Source: Candidatus Thiodiazotropha sp. (ex Myrtea sp. 'scaly one' KF741663)
GTDB lineage: Bacteria; Pseudomonadota; Gammaproteobacteria; Chromatiales; Chromatiaceae
Length of the DNA stretch: 64,000 bases
Direction of reading: 5' to 3'
NCBI GenBank assembly: GCA_025655555.1
Contig: JAHXIQ010000001.1
Location: forward strand, 922,487 to 986,486
This document shows, in pieces, positions 55,572-64,000 of the stretch. The notes beneath the pieces were generated by a model that ran no database searches, was not told the origin of the DNA, and was given only the letters and a program-made list of their open reading frames with translations. Within the stretch, counting starts at the first letter, position 1. Every line of letters starts with the position of its first letter. Position numbers and translations under genes: made by a program.

Positions 55572-55592
55572 TTGACTGTGCTATTGAGTCAA
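55572..55592 (-). promoter_or_regulatory. Inverted repeat at the suf promoter
   Basis: TTGACT (55572-55577) and AGTCAA (55587-55592) form a 6-bp inverted repeat with a nine-base gap, 28 bases upstream of the sufB ATG. On the minus strand TTGACT could serve as a -35 box. Fe-S regulators of the Rrf2/IscR type bind related AGTC-containing sites, so this is a candidate operator. Confidence 0.4.
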
Positions 55593-56030
55593 GCTTTTAG
55601 TTTTAACTAATTAATCGTATAAGCGTCGACAGCGGCTGATGCCGAGATAGAGACACAGTACTTCCGCGAATAAACCCGTTGAGAAAAAGACCAGCCCCAG
55701 CACACTGGCTTGATAAGAGTTCTGAGTACCACATCATGAATACTTCCCCGGCACTGACCGGCCGCTACAAATCTAATAACATAGTAATATAGTCAGGTAT
55801 TATCTTTTGCAAGCGTTAAACCCAATCGAAAATCAGGGAAAATCCAGCGGAAAAAAAGAAGAATAAATAATAGGTTATGGAATCAGTCAGTTAGCAGACA
55901 TCCATCCAATTGCGCCTGCTCAATACCGCTTATCCCACAGGGACATGAGGCCGTGCCTCATTGAACTGAAAGAGACGACCTCAGACTGAGAAAAAAAAAC
56001 CGAAAAGCCCTTAATATGCGCTGAGCTTCT
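55593..56030. other. Intergenic region upstream of suf
   Basis: About 440 AT-rich bases without a gene. On the minus strand a run of nine T (55999-55991) follows the unknown gene's stop by about 30 bases, with a short GAAGC/GCTTTTC stem before it, so a weak terminator is possible. A hairpin ATGAGGC/GCCTCAT lies near 55945-55961. Confidence 0.45.
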
Positions 56031-56735
56031 TTAGACCTTAGATCGACTGTTGAGATATCTCACACCTTCGGAGATAAGTCTTTCGAAAACGAATTTACTT
56101 TTGCCTTCGGTAGATATCCCCAGACTACCCAACATATCGAACAACTCATCGATGAAAGAGTCGGACAGGTGATGCCACTCTTTCGTATAATCCACACCCT
56201 TTTGCTTGGCGAGTAAACAGGAGAGCGCACCCACTGTGCGAAGCAGTTCCTCCTCTCTCTCCAGCTTTTTTGAATGCGGAACTGATTCTGTCTCGGCACC
56301 TGCAGGACTGAGACCAAACCTGTCACAGATCTTCACCAGATCTGATTCTCGGAAGTAGATACTGGATGGGTAGTCCAGGTCGTTATCAGAAGAACTCTTA
56401 CTACCAACACCGATGGTCAGCTCATCATCAAAAACAATGAATTTTTCCAGCAGCTCTTTGGTAAAGCTGCCGTTAATCGACATAAAGCCATTGACCAGTG
56501 CACTGTTACAGCCCACAGGCATGTTACTTCTCAGATCTTTGACATCTGCTGGATAGAGCCGCAGGAAACCGTTGACGTGCACCCGATCATAGGACTTTTC
56601 GCCCATCTCTACGGAAGCAAACCCGTTGTATTGGAAATAGAGCTCATCGGTTTCATTCAGAACACCCTCGTCCCCTACATAGCGGCAGGCCTCACCCCAG
56701 GTTAAAAAGCGTTCATTCCTGACCATCTCAGACAT
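56031..56735 (-). CDS. Cytosolic hypothetical protein
   Basis: The 234-residue product has no signal peptide or membrane helix. The N-terminal half (to about 130) is a mixed domain with many aromatic residues (FLTWGEACRYVGDEGVL, YFQYNGFASVEMGEKSYDRV); after a Ser/Glu linker comes a helical C-terminal domain (EREEELLRTVGALSCLLAKQKGVDY... FVFERLISEGVRYL). That last pattern resembles C-terminal helices seen in several uncharacterised proteobacterial proteins. I recognise no family. It is transcribed alone on the minus strand. Confidence 0.75.
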   Translation of the reverse strand: MSEMVRNERFLTWGEACRYVGDEGVLNETDELYFQYNGFASVEMGEKSYDRVHVNGFLRLYPADVKDLRSNMPVGCNSALVNGFMSINGSFTKELLEKFIVFDDELTIGVGSKSSSDNDLDYPSSIYFRESDLVKICDRFGLSPAGAETESVPHSKKLEREEELLRTVGALSCLLAKQKGVDYTKEWHHLSDSFIDELFDMLGSLGISTEGKSKFVFERLISEGVRYLNSRSKV

Positions 56736-56973
56736 GGCAAATCTTCCCTAGTAATCCTTCGTCACGAATGCACATGATTCAATCATGTTGCTTAATAGTA
56801 ATTCTAAACAAATTAACACGCAGGGAGAATAGGTGGATATACCCATTCAGTTATTCCTGGAATTTCCAGCATGCAACTCAGCGCATGGATACTAAGAAAG
56901 CAAATAATCCATAATTTTTGCCGTCCTGTTAACACCGCTCCCTGCTCGCAGTCATCTATCAATATCTGCACCT

Positions 56974-58866
56974 TCATCCCTCTATGCAATGAAACTTGTG
57001 CCCACCCTTCTCATCAACAAAGCTCTTCAAACTGCGATCAAGGCTTTTTAAACTGCCCCACTCAATCCTGTCTTTACCCCTATCCTTTGCCAAGTAGAGT
57101 GCATCATCGGCGCATCTAAACAGAGCTTCCACATCCATAGAAACACCATGTTCGTATGCCATCATTCCAACACTTACCGTGATTCGCTCACCCCCGGCAT
57201 TGTTAAGCACCAAATCTGAAACACATAATCTCAATCTATCAATGAGATCGGAGGCATCGTCAGTAGATGTCTGAGGCAAAATCAGCAGAAACTCTTCACC
57301 ACCATATCGTCCAGCGATGTCATAGGTTCTCAGACTACCACTCAGGGTATTGGCAATCGCAACCAACACCTCATCCCCTACCTGATGGCCAAACCGATCA
57401 TTGATCTGCTTGAAGTTATCCACATCAACAATGGCGATGCAGAGCGATTGCCCATGCCTCTCAGATGCATTGATAACACCCTCCAACGCACGCAGCACTG
57501 CATGATGATTCAGTAAAAGCGTTAAACTGTCATGGGTGGCTAGCTCCTGTAGGCGTTGATTACTCGTCTCTAGCTCTGATGTTCGCTCTTTCACCAAAGA
57601 CTCAAGCTTTTCGTTCAACAGGGTCAAATAGCCCCTTGCCTGCCGATCGGCATGCTCTTTCTCCCTGTTTAATAACGCCACCCGTTTAGCCAGTGCCACT
57701 CCCAACATCGTGACTTCGAAGACTGAGCCTAATTGTAATGCGTAGGCAGTAACAAAATTATGCGGTAAAACGCCCCAATAGTAGAGGCCGGAGATAAAAA
57801 CAAAAACCAGAAATACGCCCCAGGCAATCAGAAAGTAGCGCGCAGCGAGATTACCACCACGATAGGCGATGACAGCTGCCAACATGACAATAGGAACAAG
57901 CACCAGACCTGAGAATGAGCTGACCCGCTTGGCAAATCCCGTGTAACCCGTGAGAGATAAGAAAATACCAATAGCCGCCAGCACAGCGGTTAACCAAAAA
58001 AGATGATAGAAAGTGCGACTATATTGTGCAATATCGAGCAACTTGCTCGAGAAAATCATGGCGGTTATCACCACAACACCAACAAAGAAACTAGGCGCCA
58101 TGTCCTGCCACAAGGGAAACCCCGGCCAGACGAACTGAAAACCCAACCCTGTCAATGTGAAGTTGAGTAACCCATAGAAGGTCAAGTACAAGGCATACCA
58201 GAAAAAAAGCGGTGATTTAAGAAATAGCAAACCGCCTATTGCAGATGCCACCAATAACACGATAGCGCCAAAATAGAGTCCAAGCCAAAGCTGTGACTGT
58301 GCCACATATTCGGCAAACGCAATCTGATTCCAGAGTCGAACCGGCAATTGAATTGCACCATTCGTCGTCAACCGCATATAGAAAGTCTTGATTTCACCCG
58401 GCGCAAGATCAATGGTGAAAACATTCGTGCGAAACTGCACATCACGTGCAGAAAACAAAAATGCATCACCCCCAAGGCGCTTTCTGAAACTTGCCTGACC
58501 AGAGGGTTCGTAGAGCTCGATTTGATCCATGAGCGGATAGTCAAGCTCGAGTAAAAAGGTCTGTGTGGAAGACAGATGGGAAGCCAGAGTGAAACGCGTC
58601 CATACAGCAGCATCGGTAAACCCGATTTTTCCGCCGTTAGAAACATCCTGGTATTGTGAATGTTGTGTTGCTGCACTGGCGCTACCGATATCCAGCTGGC
58701 GCTCAGGGTCGAGCAGAACCTGCATCACCCCAGTCAATGCGGCAAAACGGAAATCATCACCGACATCGGTCGAGTCGGGGTGTGCTTGACCGAATACTGG
58801 AGAGCTCAGAATAATCAAAAGCAGGAAGATCGCTGGAAGAACTCGCGATAACCAGTGACTGAACAT
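56974..58866 (-). CDS. 7TMR-DISM diguanylate cyclase
   Basis: The 630-residue protein has a signal peptide (cleavage near VFG-QA), a DISM extracellular carbohydrate-binding-like domain (about 30-185, including WTRFTLASHLSSTQTFLLELDYPLMDQIELYEP), seven membrane helices (about 195-400), a coiled linker and a GGDEF domain (about 455-610). The active site is intact: VDVDNFKQINDRFGHQVGD and GGEEF, with RTYD five residues before it as an inhibitory site. The sensor probably binds a small ligand or sugar and tunes cyclic di-GMP output. A GTG one codon upstream also opens the frame; the ATG at 58866 is preferred. Confidence 0.94.
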   Translation of the reverse strand: MFSHWLSRVLPAIFLLLIILSSPVFGQAHPDSTDVGDDFRFAALTGVMQVLLDPERQLDIGSASAATQHSQYQDVSNGGKIGFTDAAVWTRFTLASHLSSTQTFLLELDYPLMDQIELYEPSGQASFRKRLGGDAFLFSARDVQFRTNVFTIDLAPGEIKTFYMRLTTNGAIQLPVRLWNQIAFAEYVAQSQLWLGLYFGAIVLLVASAIGGLLFLKSPLFFWYALYLTFYGLLNFTLTGLGFQFVWPGFPLWQDMAPSFFVGVVVITAMIFSSKLLDIAQYSRTFYHLFWLTAVLAAIGIFLSLTGYTGFAKRVSSFSGLVLVPIVMLAAVIAYRGGNLAARYFLIAWGVFLVFVFISGLYYWGVLPHNFVTAYALQLGSVFEVTMLGVALAKRVALLNREKEHADRQARGYLTLLNEKLESLVKERTSELETSNQRLQELATHDSLTLLLNHHAVLRALEGVINASERHGQSLCIAIVDVDNFKQINDRFGHQVGDEVLVAIANTLSGSLRTYDIAGRYGGEEFLLILPQTSTDDASDLIDRLRLCVSDLVLNNAGGERITVSVGMMAYEHGVSMDVEALFRCADDALYLAKDRGKDRIEWGSLKSLDRSLKSFVDEKGGHKFHCIEG

Positions 58867-59054
58867 CACCCACCCCAGAGCAAATCTGTGTAAATTGTGT
58901 CCCTCTCTCTATAAATTGCCTCCTTTCGCTAAGCCGAGCCACTGAAAATAGTGCGCACAAGCCTATTATGTGCCGATATCAGGGTATTTACTATGTCCAC
59001 GCGGGAATACACTTCCGCAACACTACATATGAAACTTTTCTTATCTGAACTGGA

Positions 59055-60431
59055 TCAACACTCCACGAGATTCACCGCTAGCCCACCTCTTGAGGTTTCC
59101 TTATATTTTGTCTGCATGTCGGCCCCTGTCTCCCGCATGGTCTTGATCACTTTGTCCAGGGAAACGAAATGTGAGCCATCCCCCCTTAGGGCCATACGTG
59201 ATGCATTGATTGCCTTCACTGCTCCCATGGCGTTTCGTTCGATACAGGGTACCTGCACCAGTCCACCTACCGGGTCACAGGTCAATCCCAGATTATGTTC
59301 CATACCGATCTCAGCGGCATTCTCAACCTGTTCCGGTGTACCACCCAGCACCTCGGTGAGGGCGCCGGCCGCCATGGAGCAGGCTGCTCCCACCTCCCCC
59401 TGACAACCGACTTCAGCGCCAGAGATCGAGGCATTTTCTTTGTAGAGAATACCGATGGCGCCGGCACAAAGCAGGAAACGCACGACACCCTCTTCGCTCG
59501 CACCAGGTGAATAGCGCCAGTAGTAGTGCAACACTGACGGAATAACACCAGCGGCACCGTTGGTCGGTGCAGTCACTACACGTCCACCAGCAGCATTCTC
59601 CTCATTGACGGCCAAGGCAAACAGATTGACCCAATCCATAGTACCCAGCGGTACATTGTTCATCTCCGCTTCGCTGCTTAACTGACGAAACAGACGCGGC
59701 GCCCGGCGCTTCACTTTGAGACCGCCGGGCAGAACACCCTCAGTGGCACATCCCCGCTCAACACACTGCTGCATGACACGCCAGATCTTCAGCAGCTGAT
59801 CCCTGATTTCAGTTTCATCCCGCCAGGCTTTCTCGTTTTCCAGCATCAGCTGGCTGATCGACAGGCCGTGCTCCTCACACAGGGCGAGCAGCCCATCCCC
59901 GCTGCTGAATGGGTATCTCAGTGGAGTTTGGTCCTCAATGACGACAGGTTCTCCCTGTGCATTCTCCTGTACAACAAAGCCACCTCCCACCGAGTAAAAG
60001 CGACTCTGTCGCAGTTGCCGCTCACTGTTATCCCAGGCAGTGAAGCACATGCCATTCGCATGGAAGTCCAATTGCCGTTCTCTGTGAAAATACAGATCCT
60101 GTTCCGGATCGAAAGATAGGACCATCTCGGGGGTAATTGTAATTTCCCGACACTGATGGATTGACGCTATCCGCTCGGGTATCGATGTCACATCCACCGA
60201 CTCCGGCGTTTCCCCCATCAGCCCGAGCATCAATGCCTTATCGGTACCGTGACCCTTGCCTGTCGCACCAAGAGAACCATAGAGCTCTACCTTGATACGG
60301 GCCACTCCACTGAGATCTCCAGCGTCACTCAACTGACCAATGAACCGACCGGCTGCCAGCATCGGTCCCACAGTATGGGAGCTGGAGGGCCCTATGCCTA
60401 CCTTGAATAGATCAAACACGCTGATGGCCAT
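59055..60431 (-). CDS. sdaA: L-serine ammonia-lyase, iron-sulfur type
   Basis: This 458-residue cytosolic enzyme converts L-serine to pyruvate and ammonia with a 4Fe-4S cluster. It is the single-chain form: beta-like N-terminal domain ([16 protein letters not shown], near residue 10) and alpha domain with cluster cysteines in [44 protein letters not shown]. The frame opens at a GTG three codons upstream, but the ATG at 60431 has AGGTG six bases before it. It is transcribed alone and could supply pyruvate or control serine level. Confidence 0.96.
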   Translation of the reverse strand: MAISVFDLFKVGIGPSSSHTVGPMLAAGRFIGQLSDAGDLSGVARIKVELYGSLGATGKGHGTDKALMLGLMGETPESVDVTSIPERIASIHQCREITITPEMVLSFDPEQDLYFHRERQLDFHANGMCFTAWDNSERQLRQSRFYSVGGGFVVQENAQGEPVVIEDQTPLRYPFSSGDGLLALCEEHGLSISQLMLENEKAWRDETEIRDQLLKIWRVMQQCVERGCATEGVLPGGLKVKRRAPRLFRQLSSEAEMNNVPLGTMDWVNLFALAVNEENAAGGRVVTAPTNGAAGVIPSVLHYYWRYSPGASEEGVVRFLLCAGAIGILYKENASISGAEVGCQGEVGAACSMAAGALTEVLGGTPEQVENAAEIGMEHNLGLTCDPVGGLVQVPCIERNAMGAVKAINASRMALRGDGSHFVSLDKVIKTMRETGADMQTKYKETSRGGLAVNLVEC

Positions 60432-60558
60432 GTCACACACCTCTAGCCTAAACGATTTACAGGCTTGTTCAGAGCTTCCTTAATGCCACTGTCTCATAAA
60501 TGACCGCATTCAATAACCCATACACTACAGTGTTTACTGCCACCAATTGGTATCTTGT

Positions 60559-61449
60559 CTAGGCATCATTGAAATTACGCCCCAACTCTAGAAATTTAAG
60601 CAGATAGGCCAACTCAGCATCTTCTGTACGAAATGCTGCGTAGAGCGACCGTTGAACACCCGCTTCACCAAGGTGCAGAAGTTTCAGCGGCAGATTCTGA
60701 CTGACCCTCTCCGCCAGCCACAACGGCAATGCGCAAACCCCGCGCTCGAACGCAACCAGTTGCAGCATAATTTCAATGGACTCGATCTGCTTCTGTGATA
60801 CCGATCGTACTCCGCCCGGCCAGAGAAACCGGGTCAACACATCCAGTCGCTCCGGGGCCACCGGAAAGGTAATCAGGGTCTCTTCCCGTAGTTGTTCCGG
60901 CACCACCCGGGACAGACCAGCCAAATGATGGGACTCCGCCACCAACAGGACAAGCTCGTAATCGAACAGAACCTCAAACGTCAGGCCAGGTTGATCGACA
61001 CTGTCCGGGGTCACCAGCAGATCGACATGTCGATTTAAAAGTCCCTCGAGCCCGGCAAACTGAAACTGGTGGACGATATCCACATCCACATCCGGCGCCT
61101 CCTTCAGATAGGTGGCGATGACTCCGGTGAGCCATTCATAACAGGGATAACACTCCACACCGATACGTAACTGTCCTTGTCTGCCCTCGGCCAGAGCTTT
61201 TAAGGTTAGCTCCGTCTTCTCAAACAACGGCAGGATGTGTGTCGATGCATCAAGCAGACATCTACCCGCCCGGGTTAATCTCAGCCTGCGGCCCTCCTTT
61301 TCCCAGATAGTGATACCCAACTTCTTTTCCAGATATCTGATCTGGTGGGAGAGCGCCGACTGACTCAGGCAGAGGGCATTGGATGCAGCGGTGAGCGTGC
61401 CATGGCGCTCCAGGGAGGCCACGATCTTGAGGTGTGACAGCTCTATCAT
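60559..61449 (-). CDS. metR: LysR-type regulator MetR
   Basis: The 296-residue regulator has an N-terminal winged helix-turn-helix (LTAASNALCLSQSALSHQIRYLEKKLG, about 18-44) and a type 2 periplasmic-binding-like effector domain (about 88-290) that in MetR binds homocysteine. The start MIELSHLKIVASLERHGTLTAAS and the divergent position next to metE identify it as MetR, which activates metE and represses itself. The shared 100-base intergenic region carries two similar motifs that are candidate binding sites. Confidence 0.92.
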   Translation of the reverse strand: MIELSHLKIVASLERHGTLTAASNALCLSQSALSHQIRYLEKKLGITIWEKEGRRLRLTRAGRCLLDASTHILPLFEKTELTLKALAEGRQGQLRIGVECYPCYEWLTGVIATYLKEAPDVDVDIVHQFQFAGLEGLLNRHVDLLVTPDSVDQPGLTFEVLFDYELVLLVAESHHLAGLSRVVPEQLREETLITFPVAPERLDVLTRFLWPGGVRSVSQKQIESIEIMLQLVAFERGVCALPLWLAERVSQNLPLKLLHLGEAGVQRSLYAAFRTEDAELAYLLKFLELGRNFNDA

Positions 61450-61451
61450 CT

Positions 61452-61496
61452 ATTATATTTTCTCATAGTTTAGTAAATAATCGTCATTATATTTTC
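61452..61496. promoter_or_regulatory. Paired ATTATATTTTC motifs between metR and metE
   Basis: ATTATATTTTC occurs at 61452-61462 and 61486-61496, 34 bases apart, about three helical turns. Each sits within a partly palindromic context (CTATTATATTTTCTCATAG at the first). The MetR consensus TGAA-N5-TTCA is not matched exactly, so binding is a guess. Confidence 0.4.
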
Positions 61497-61549
61497 ATAT
61501 ATACACTCCATACAATCCCTGCTTTTGATTCACTAGACAGGGTAAGCAG

Positions 61550-63877
61550 ATGGCCACCACACACCTCTTGGGATTTCCCCGCATCGGTAGCGACCGCCAG
61601 TTGAAATTTGCATTGGAAGCCTATTGGAAGGGTGAAACCGGCCAGGACAAGCTGGAGAAGACCGCACAAACACTACGCAGCGAGAACCTGCAATGTCAGC
61701 GGCATCTCGATTGGCAGACCGTCGGCGACTTCTCTCTCTACGATCAGGTACTGGACACCAGCTTCCTGCTTGGCAACCTGCCGCCCCGCTTTCGGCATAC
61801 GGACGGGATCACCCACCTGGATAACTATTTTCGCGTGGCACGCGGGCGTTCCACCAAAGAGACACCACCTGTGGCAGCGGGTGAGATGACTAAATGGTTC
61901 GATACCAACTATCACTACATCGTGCCTGAATTCGACCGGGACACACGCTTCCAGCTGAATCCGGAAAACCTGCTGACCCAAATCCAGCAGGCTAAAACCG
62001 ATGGACACAATGTAAAACCTGTCATCCTAGGTCCTGTGACCTATCTCTGGCTGGGCAAGCATAAGGATGGTGGAAGCCGTCTGGAACTGCTGGATCAACT
62101 GCTCCCTGTCTATGGTGAACTTTTATCCCAGTTGTCAGCGGCCGGCTGCGAATGGGTGCAAATCGATGAACCTATCCTGGTAACGGAACTTTCCTCCGAT
62201 TGGCAACACGCCCTGCGAAAGGCCTACTTCCATCTCCAAAGCCGTGAAATAAAGCTCTTACTGACCACCTATTTCGGCCAACTGGAGGAGAACCTGCAGC
62301 TGGCCTGTGAACTGCCGGTAGCAGGCATTCATATCGATGTCAGCCGACACAGGGAAGAGACGGCTCAAGTCATAGACTGGCTGCCGAAACACAAAATACT
62401 CTCTCTCGGCATCATCGATGGGCGCAATATCTGGAAAGCCAACCTCAACGACCTGCTGGATTGGCTGGAACCCATCCATGGCAGACTCGGTGATCGTCTC
62501 TGGCTGGCCCCCTCCTGTTCACTGCTCCACGTACCCGTCGACCTGGAGAGTGAAACCGAGCTCGATCCGGAGATCAAATCATGGCTCAGTTTTGCCCGGC
62601 AGAAGGTATTTGAATTGGAGGTCCTGGCCACCGCACTTGTACAGGGGCGCGAAACCGTGGCGCCTCTGCTGGCGGAAAACGCCACAGCCCTGACAGCTCG
62701 TGAGCACTCTCAGCGTGTCCATAATGATGATGTCCATCAACGTCAGGCGCAGGTCACCCAGTCGATGACTCAACGACAGAGCGACTACCCGACGCGCAGC
62801 CGTCAACAGAAGGCTCTGGCGTTACCGTTGTTCCCCACTACCACCATCGGCTCATTTCCACAGACAACTGAGATTCGTCAATGCCGATTCCGCTATCGCA
62901 ACGGCAGTCTCACAGAGGGCGAATACCGAGATGCCATGCAACATGAAATCCGCCACTGCATCGATCAGCAGGAGTCCATTGGGCTCGATGTCCTGGTGCA
63001 TGGAGAGCCGGAACGCAACGACATGGTGGAGTACTTCGGTGAGCAGCTCGGTGGCTATGCCATTACCCGTGCGGGCTGGGTGCAGTCCTATGGATCACGT
63101 TGCGTCAAACCGCCAATCATCTACGGCGATATCACGCGTCCGGCCCCAATGACAATTGACTGGATCAGCTATGCACAATCACTCACAGAGAAACCGGTAA
63201 AAGGCATGCTGACGGGCCCTGTGACCATGCTCAACTGGTCCTTCGTGCGTGATGATCAGCCACGCGCCAACACCTGCCAACAGTTGGCGCTCGCCCTGCG
63301 GGATGAGGTCCTGGAGCTGGAAGACATCGGTATTCAAATCATCCAGATCGATGAGGCCGCCCTGCGCGAGGGACTGCCCCTGCGACGCCGAGAATGGCAG
63401 GCCTACCTAGACTGGGCTATCGCCTCATTCCGACTCATGGCCAATGGCGTGAAAGACCACACCCAGATCCATACCCACATGTGCTATTCGGAATTCAATG
63501 ACATCATCGAGGCGATCGCAGATATGGATGCCGATGTCATCACCATCGAAACCTCACGCTCGGACATGGAACTGCTGGATGTCTTCGAGGCATATGCCTA
63601 TCCCAACGGGATCGGTCCCGGTGTCTATGACATCCACACACCCAACATCCCTGCTACAACGGAGATGGTCTCTTTGATGAAACGGGCAATGAAACGCATA
63701 CCGCCGGAGCGTCTCTGGGTAAATCCCGACTGTGGTCTCAAGACCCGTCAGTGGGAAGAGGTGGTGCCGGCGCTCACCCGCATGGTCGAGGCGGCAGAAA
63801 GGCTACGCCTGGAATTGCAAACACGACCGGCACCCGCTGAACAAGCAACTACCTCGTCTGATCACTCCCGCAATTAG
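61550..63877 (+). CDS. metE: Cobalamin-independent methionine synthase MetE
   Basis: MetE transfers a methyl group from 5-methyltetrahydropteroyltriglutamate to homocysteine without B12. The 775-residue protein has two related barrels: the N-terminal half starts [21 protein letters not shown], the C-terminal catalytic half begins at about 425 ([15 protein letters not shown]). Zinc ligands are visible in HMCYSEFND (His and Cys) and NPDCGLKTR (Cys). The Met-binding region [17 protein letters not shown] is intact. It is under MetR, divergently transcribed. The remaining 123 bases of the window hold no recognisable feature. Confidence 0.97.
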   Translation: MATTHLLGFPRIGSDRQLKFALEAYWKGETGQDKLEKTAQTLRSENLQCQRHLDWQTVGDFSLYDQVLDTSFLLGNLPPRFRHTDGITHLDNYFRVARGRSTKETPPVAAGEMTKWFDTNYHYIVPEFDRDTRFQLNPENLLTQIQQAKTDGHNVKPVILGPVTYLWLGKHKDGGSRLELLDQLLPVYGELLSQLSAAGCEWVQIDEPILVTELSSDWQHALRKAYFHLQSREIKLLLTTYFGQLEENLQLACELPVAGIHIDVSRHREETAQVIDWLPKHKILSLGIIDGRNIWKANLNDLLDWLEPIHGRLGDRLWLAPSCSLLHVPVDLESETELDPEIKSWLSFARQKVFELEVLATALVQGRETVAPLLAENATALTAREHSQRVHNDDVHQRQAQVTQSMTQRQSDYPTRSRQQKALALPLFPTTTIGSFPQTTEIRQCRFRYRNGSLTEGEYRDAMQHEIRHCIDQQESIGLDVLVHGEPERNDMVEYFGEQLGGYAITRAGWVQSYGSRCVKPPIIYGDITRPAPMTIDWISYAQSLTEKPVKGMLTGPVTMLNWSFVRDDQPRANTCQQLALALRDEVLELEDIGIQIIQIDEAALREGLPLRRREWQAYLDWAIASFRLMANGVKDHTQIHTHMCYSEFNDIIEAIADMDADVITIETSRSDMELLDVFEAYAYPNGIGPGVYDIHTPNIPATTEMVSLMKRAMKRIPPERLWVNPDCGLKTRQWEEVVPALTRMVEAAERLRLELQTRPAPAEQATTSSDHSRN

Positions 63878-64000
63878 TATTAACCCGGCAACAAAGTATG
63901 TCGTATTAACAATGGGTCTTAGGAAGCAAATTGCATGCTAATATGCATTTGCGCCCATGTATTACAGTAAAAACAGGTACTATAAATATTCTAAAATCAG

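Overview
The window looks like the chromosome of a sulfur-oxidising-type gammaproteobacterium. This is inference from gene content and protein similarity that I recognise by eye: rph-rdgB, a DUF2782 gene, several c-type cytochromes, an exosortase-associated acyltransferase, metE/metR and a large stock of PAS, GGDEF and chemoreceptor proteins. The style resembles Chromatiales/Sedimenticola/Thiodiazotropha-like bacteria, but no marker here fixes the genus. No rRNA, phage, transposase or CRISPR array was found; one tRNA-Arg(CCG) is present.

Layout. 0-4 kb: a reductase, then a small integron cassette array on the minus strand without a visible integrase. It has two recognisable attC sites and half of a third, and carries three unknown genes, one a HEPN-like/zinc-ribbon protein. 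A repeat-rich gene-free kilobase follows. 4-6.7 kb: rph, rdgB, a broken murein-lipoprotein gene and a SYLF protein. 6.7-9.5 kb: a secreted pore-forming toxin of the cholesterol-dependent cytolysin family whose membrane-binding domain 4 appears to be replaced, and a lipoprotein. 9.6-13.3 kb: one minus-strand run (LOG protein, DUF2782, TRAP permeases dctQM, CDP-alcohol phosphatidyltransferase). 13.6-18.5 kb: rep helicase, cytochrome c5, tRNA-Arg, small exported proteins. 18.6-21.9 kb: a diheme cytochrome and a Cyc2-like outer-membrane cytochrome-porin with a long, motif-rich upstream region containing a perfect CRP-type site, then pcm.

22-31.2 kb: a small membrane protein and LEA-2 lipoprotein, a DevBCA/MacB-like ABC exporter with its adaptor, a diguanylate cyclase, an overlapping exosortase-type acyltransferase/ThiF pair, and PsiE. 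31.2-50.8 kb is a sensory block: a PAS protein with a CZB chemoreceptor, a SIMPL protein, a histidine kinase with a PhnD-like sensor, then a minus-strand cluster of an HTH-receiver regulator, a GGDEF-EAL protein, a hybrid kinase that has lost its phospho-accepting histidine, and an 11-PAS hybrid kinase. A second, cytoplasmic CZB chemoreceptor with a sigma-28-like promoter closes the block.

50.8-55.5 kb holds sufB-C-D-T-A-E, without the cysteine desulfurase gene sufS. 56-64 kb holds an unknown gene, a 7TMR-DISM diguanylate cyclase, L-serine dehydratase, and the divergent metR/metE pair. The strongest points for follow-up are the cytolysin, the Cyc2-like protein, the cassette array and the His-to-Arg hybrid kinase.
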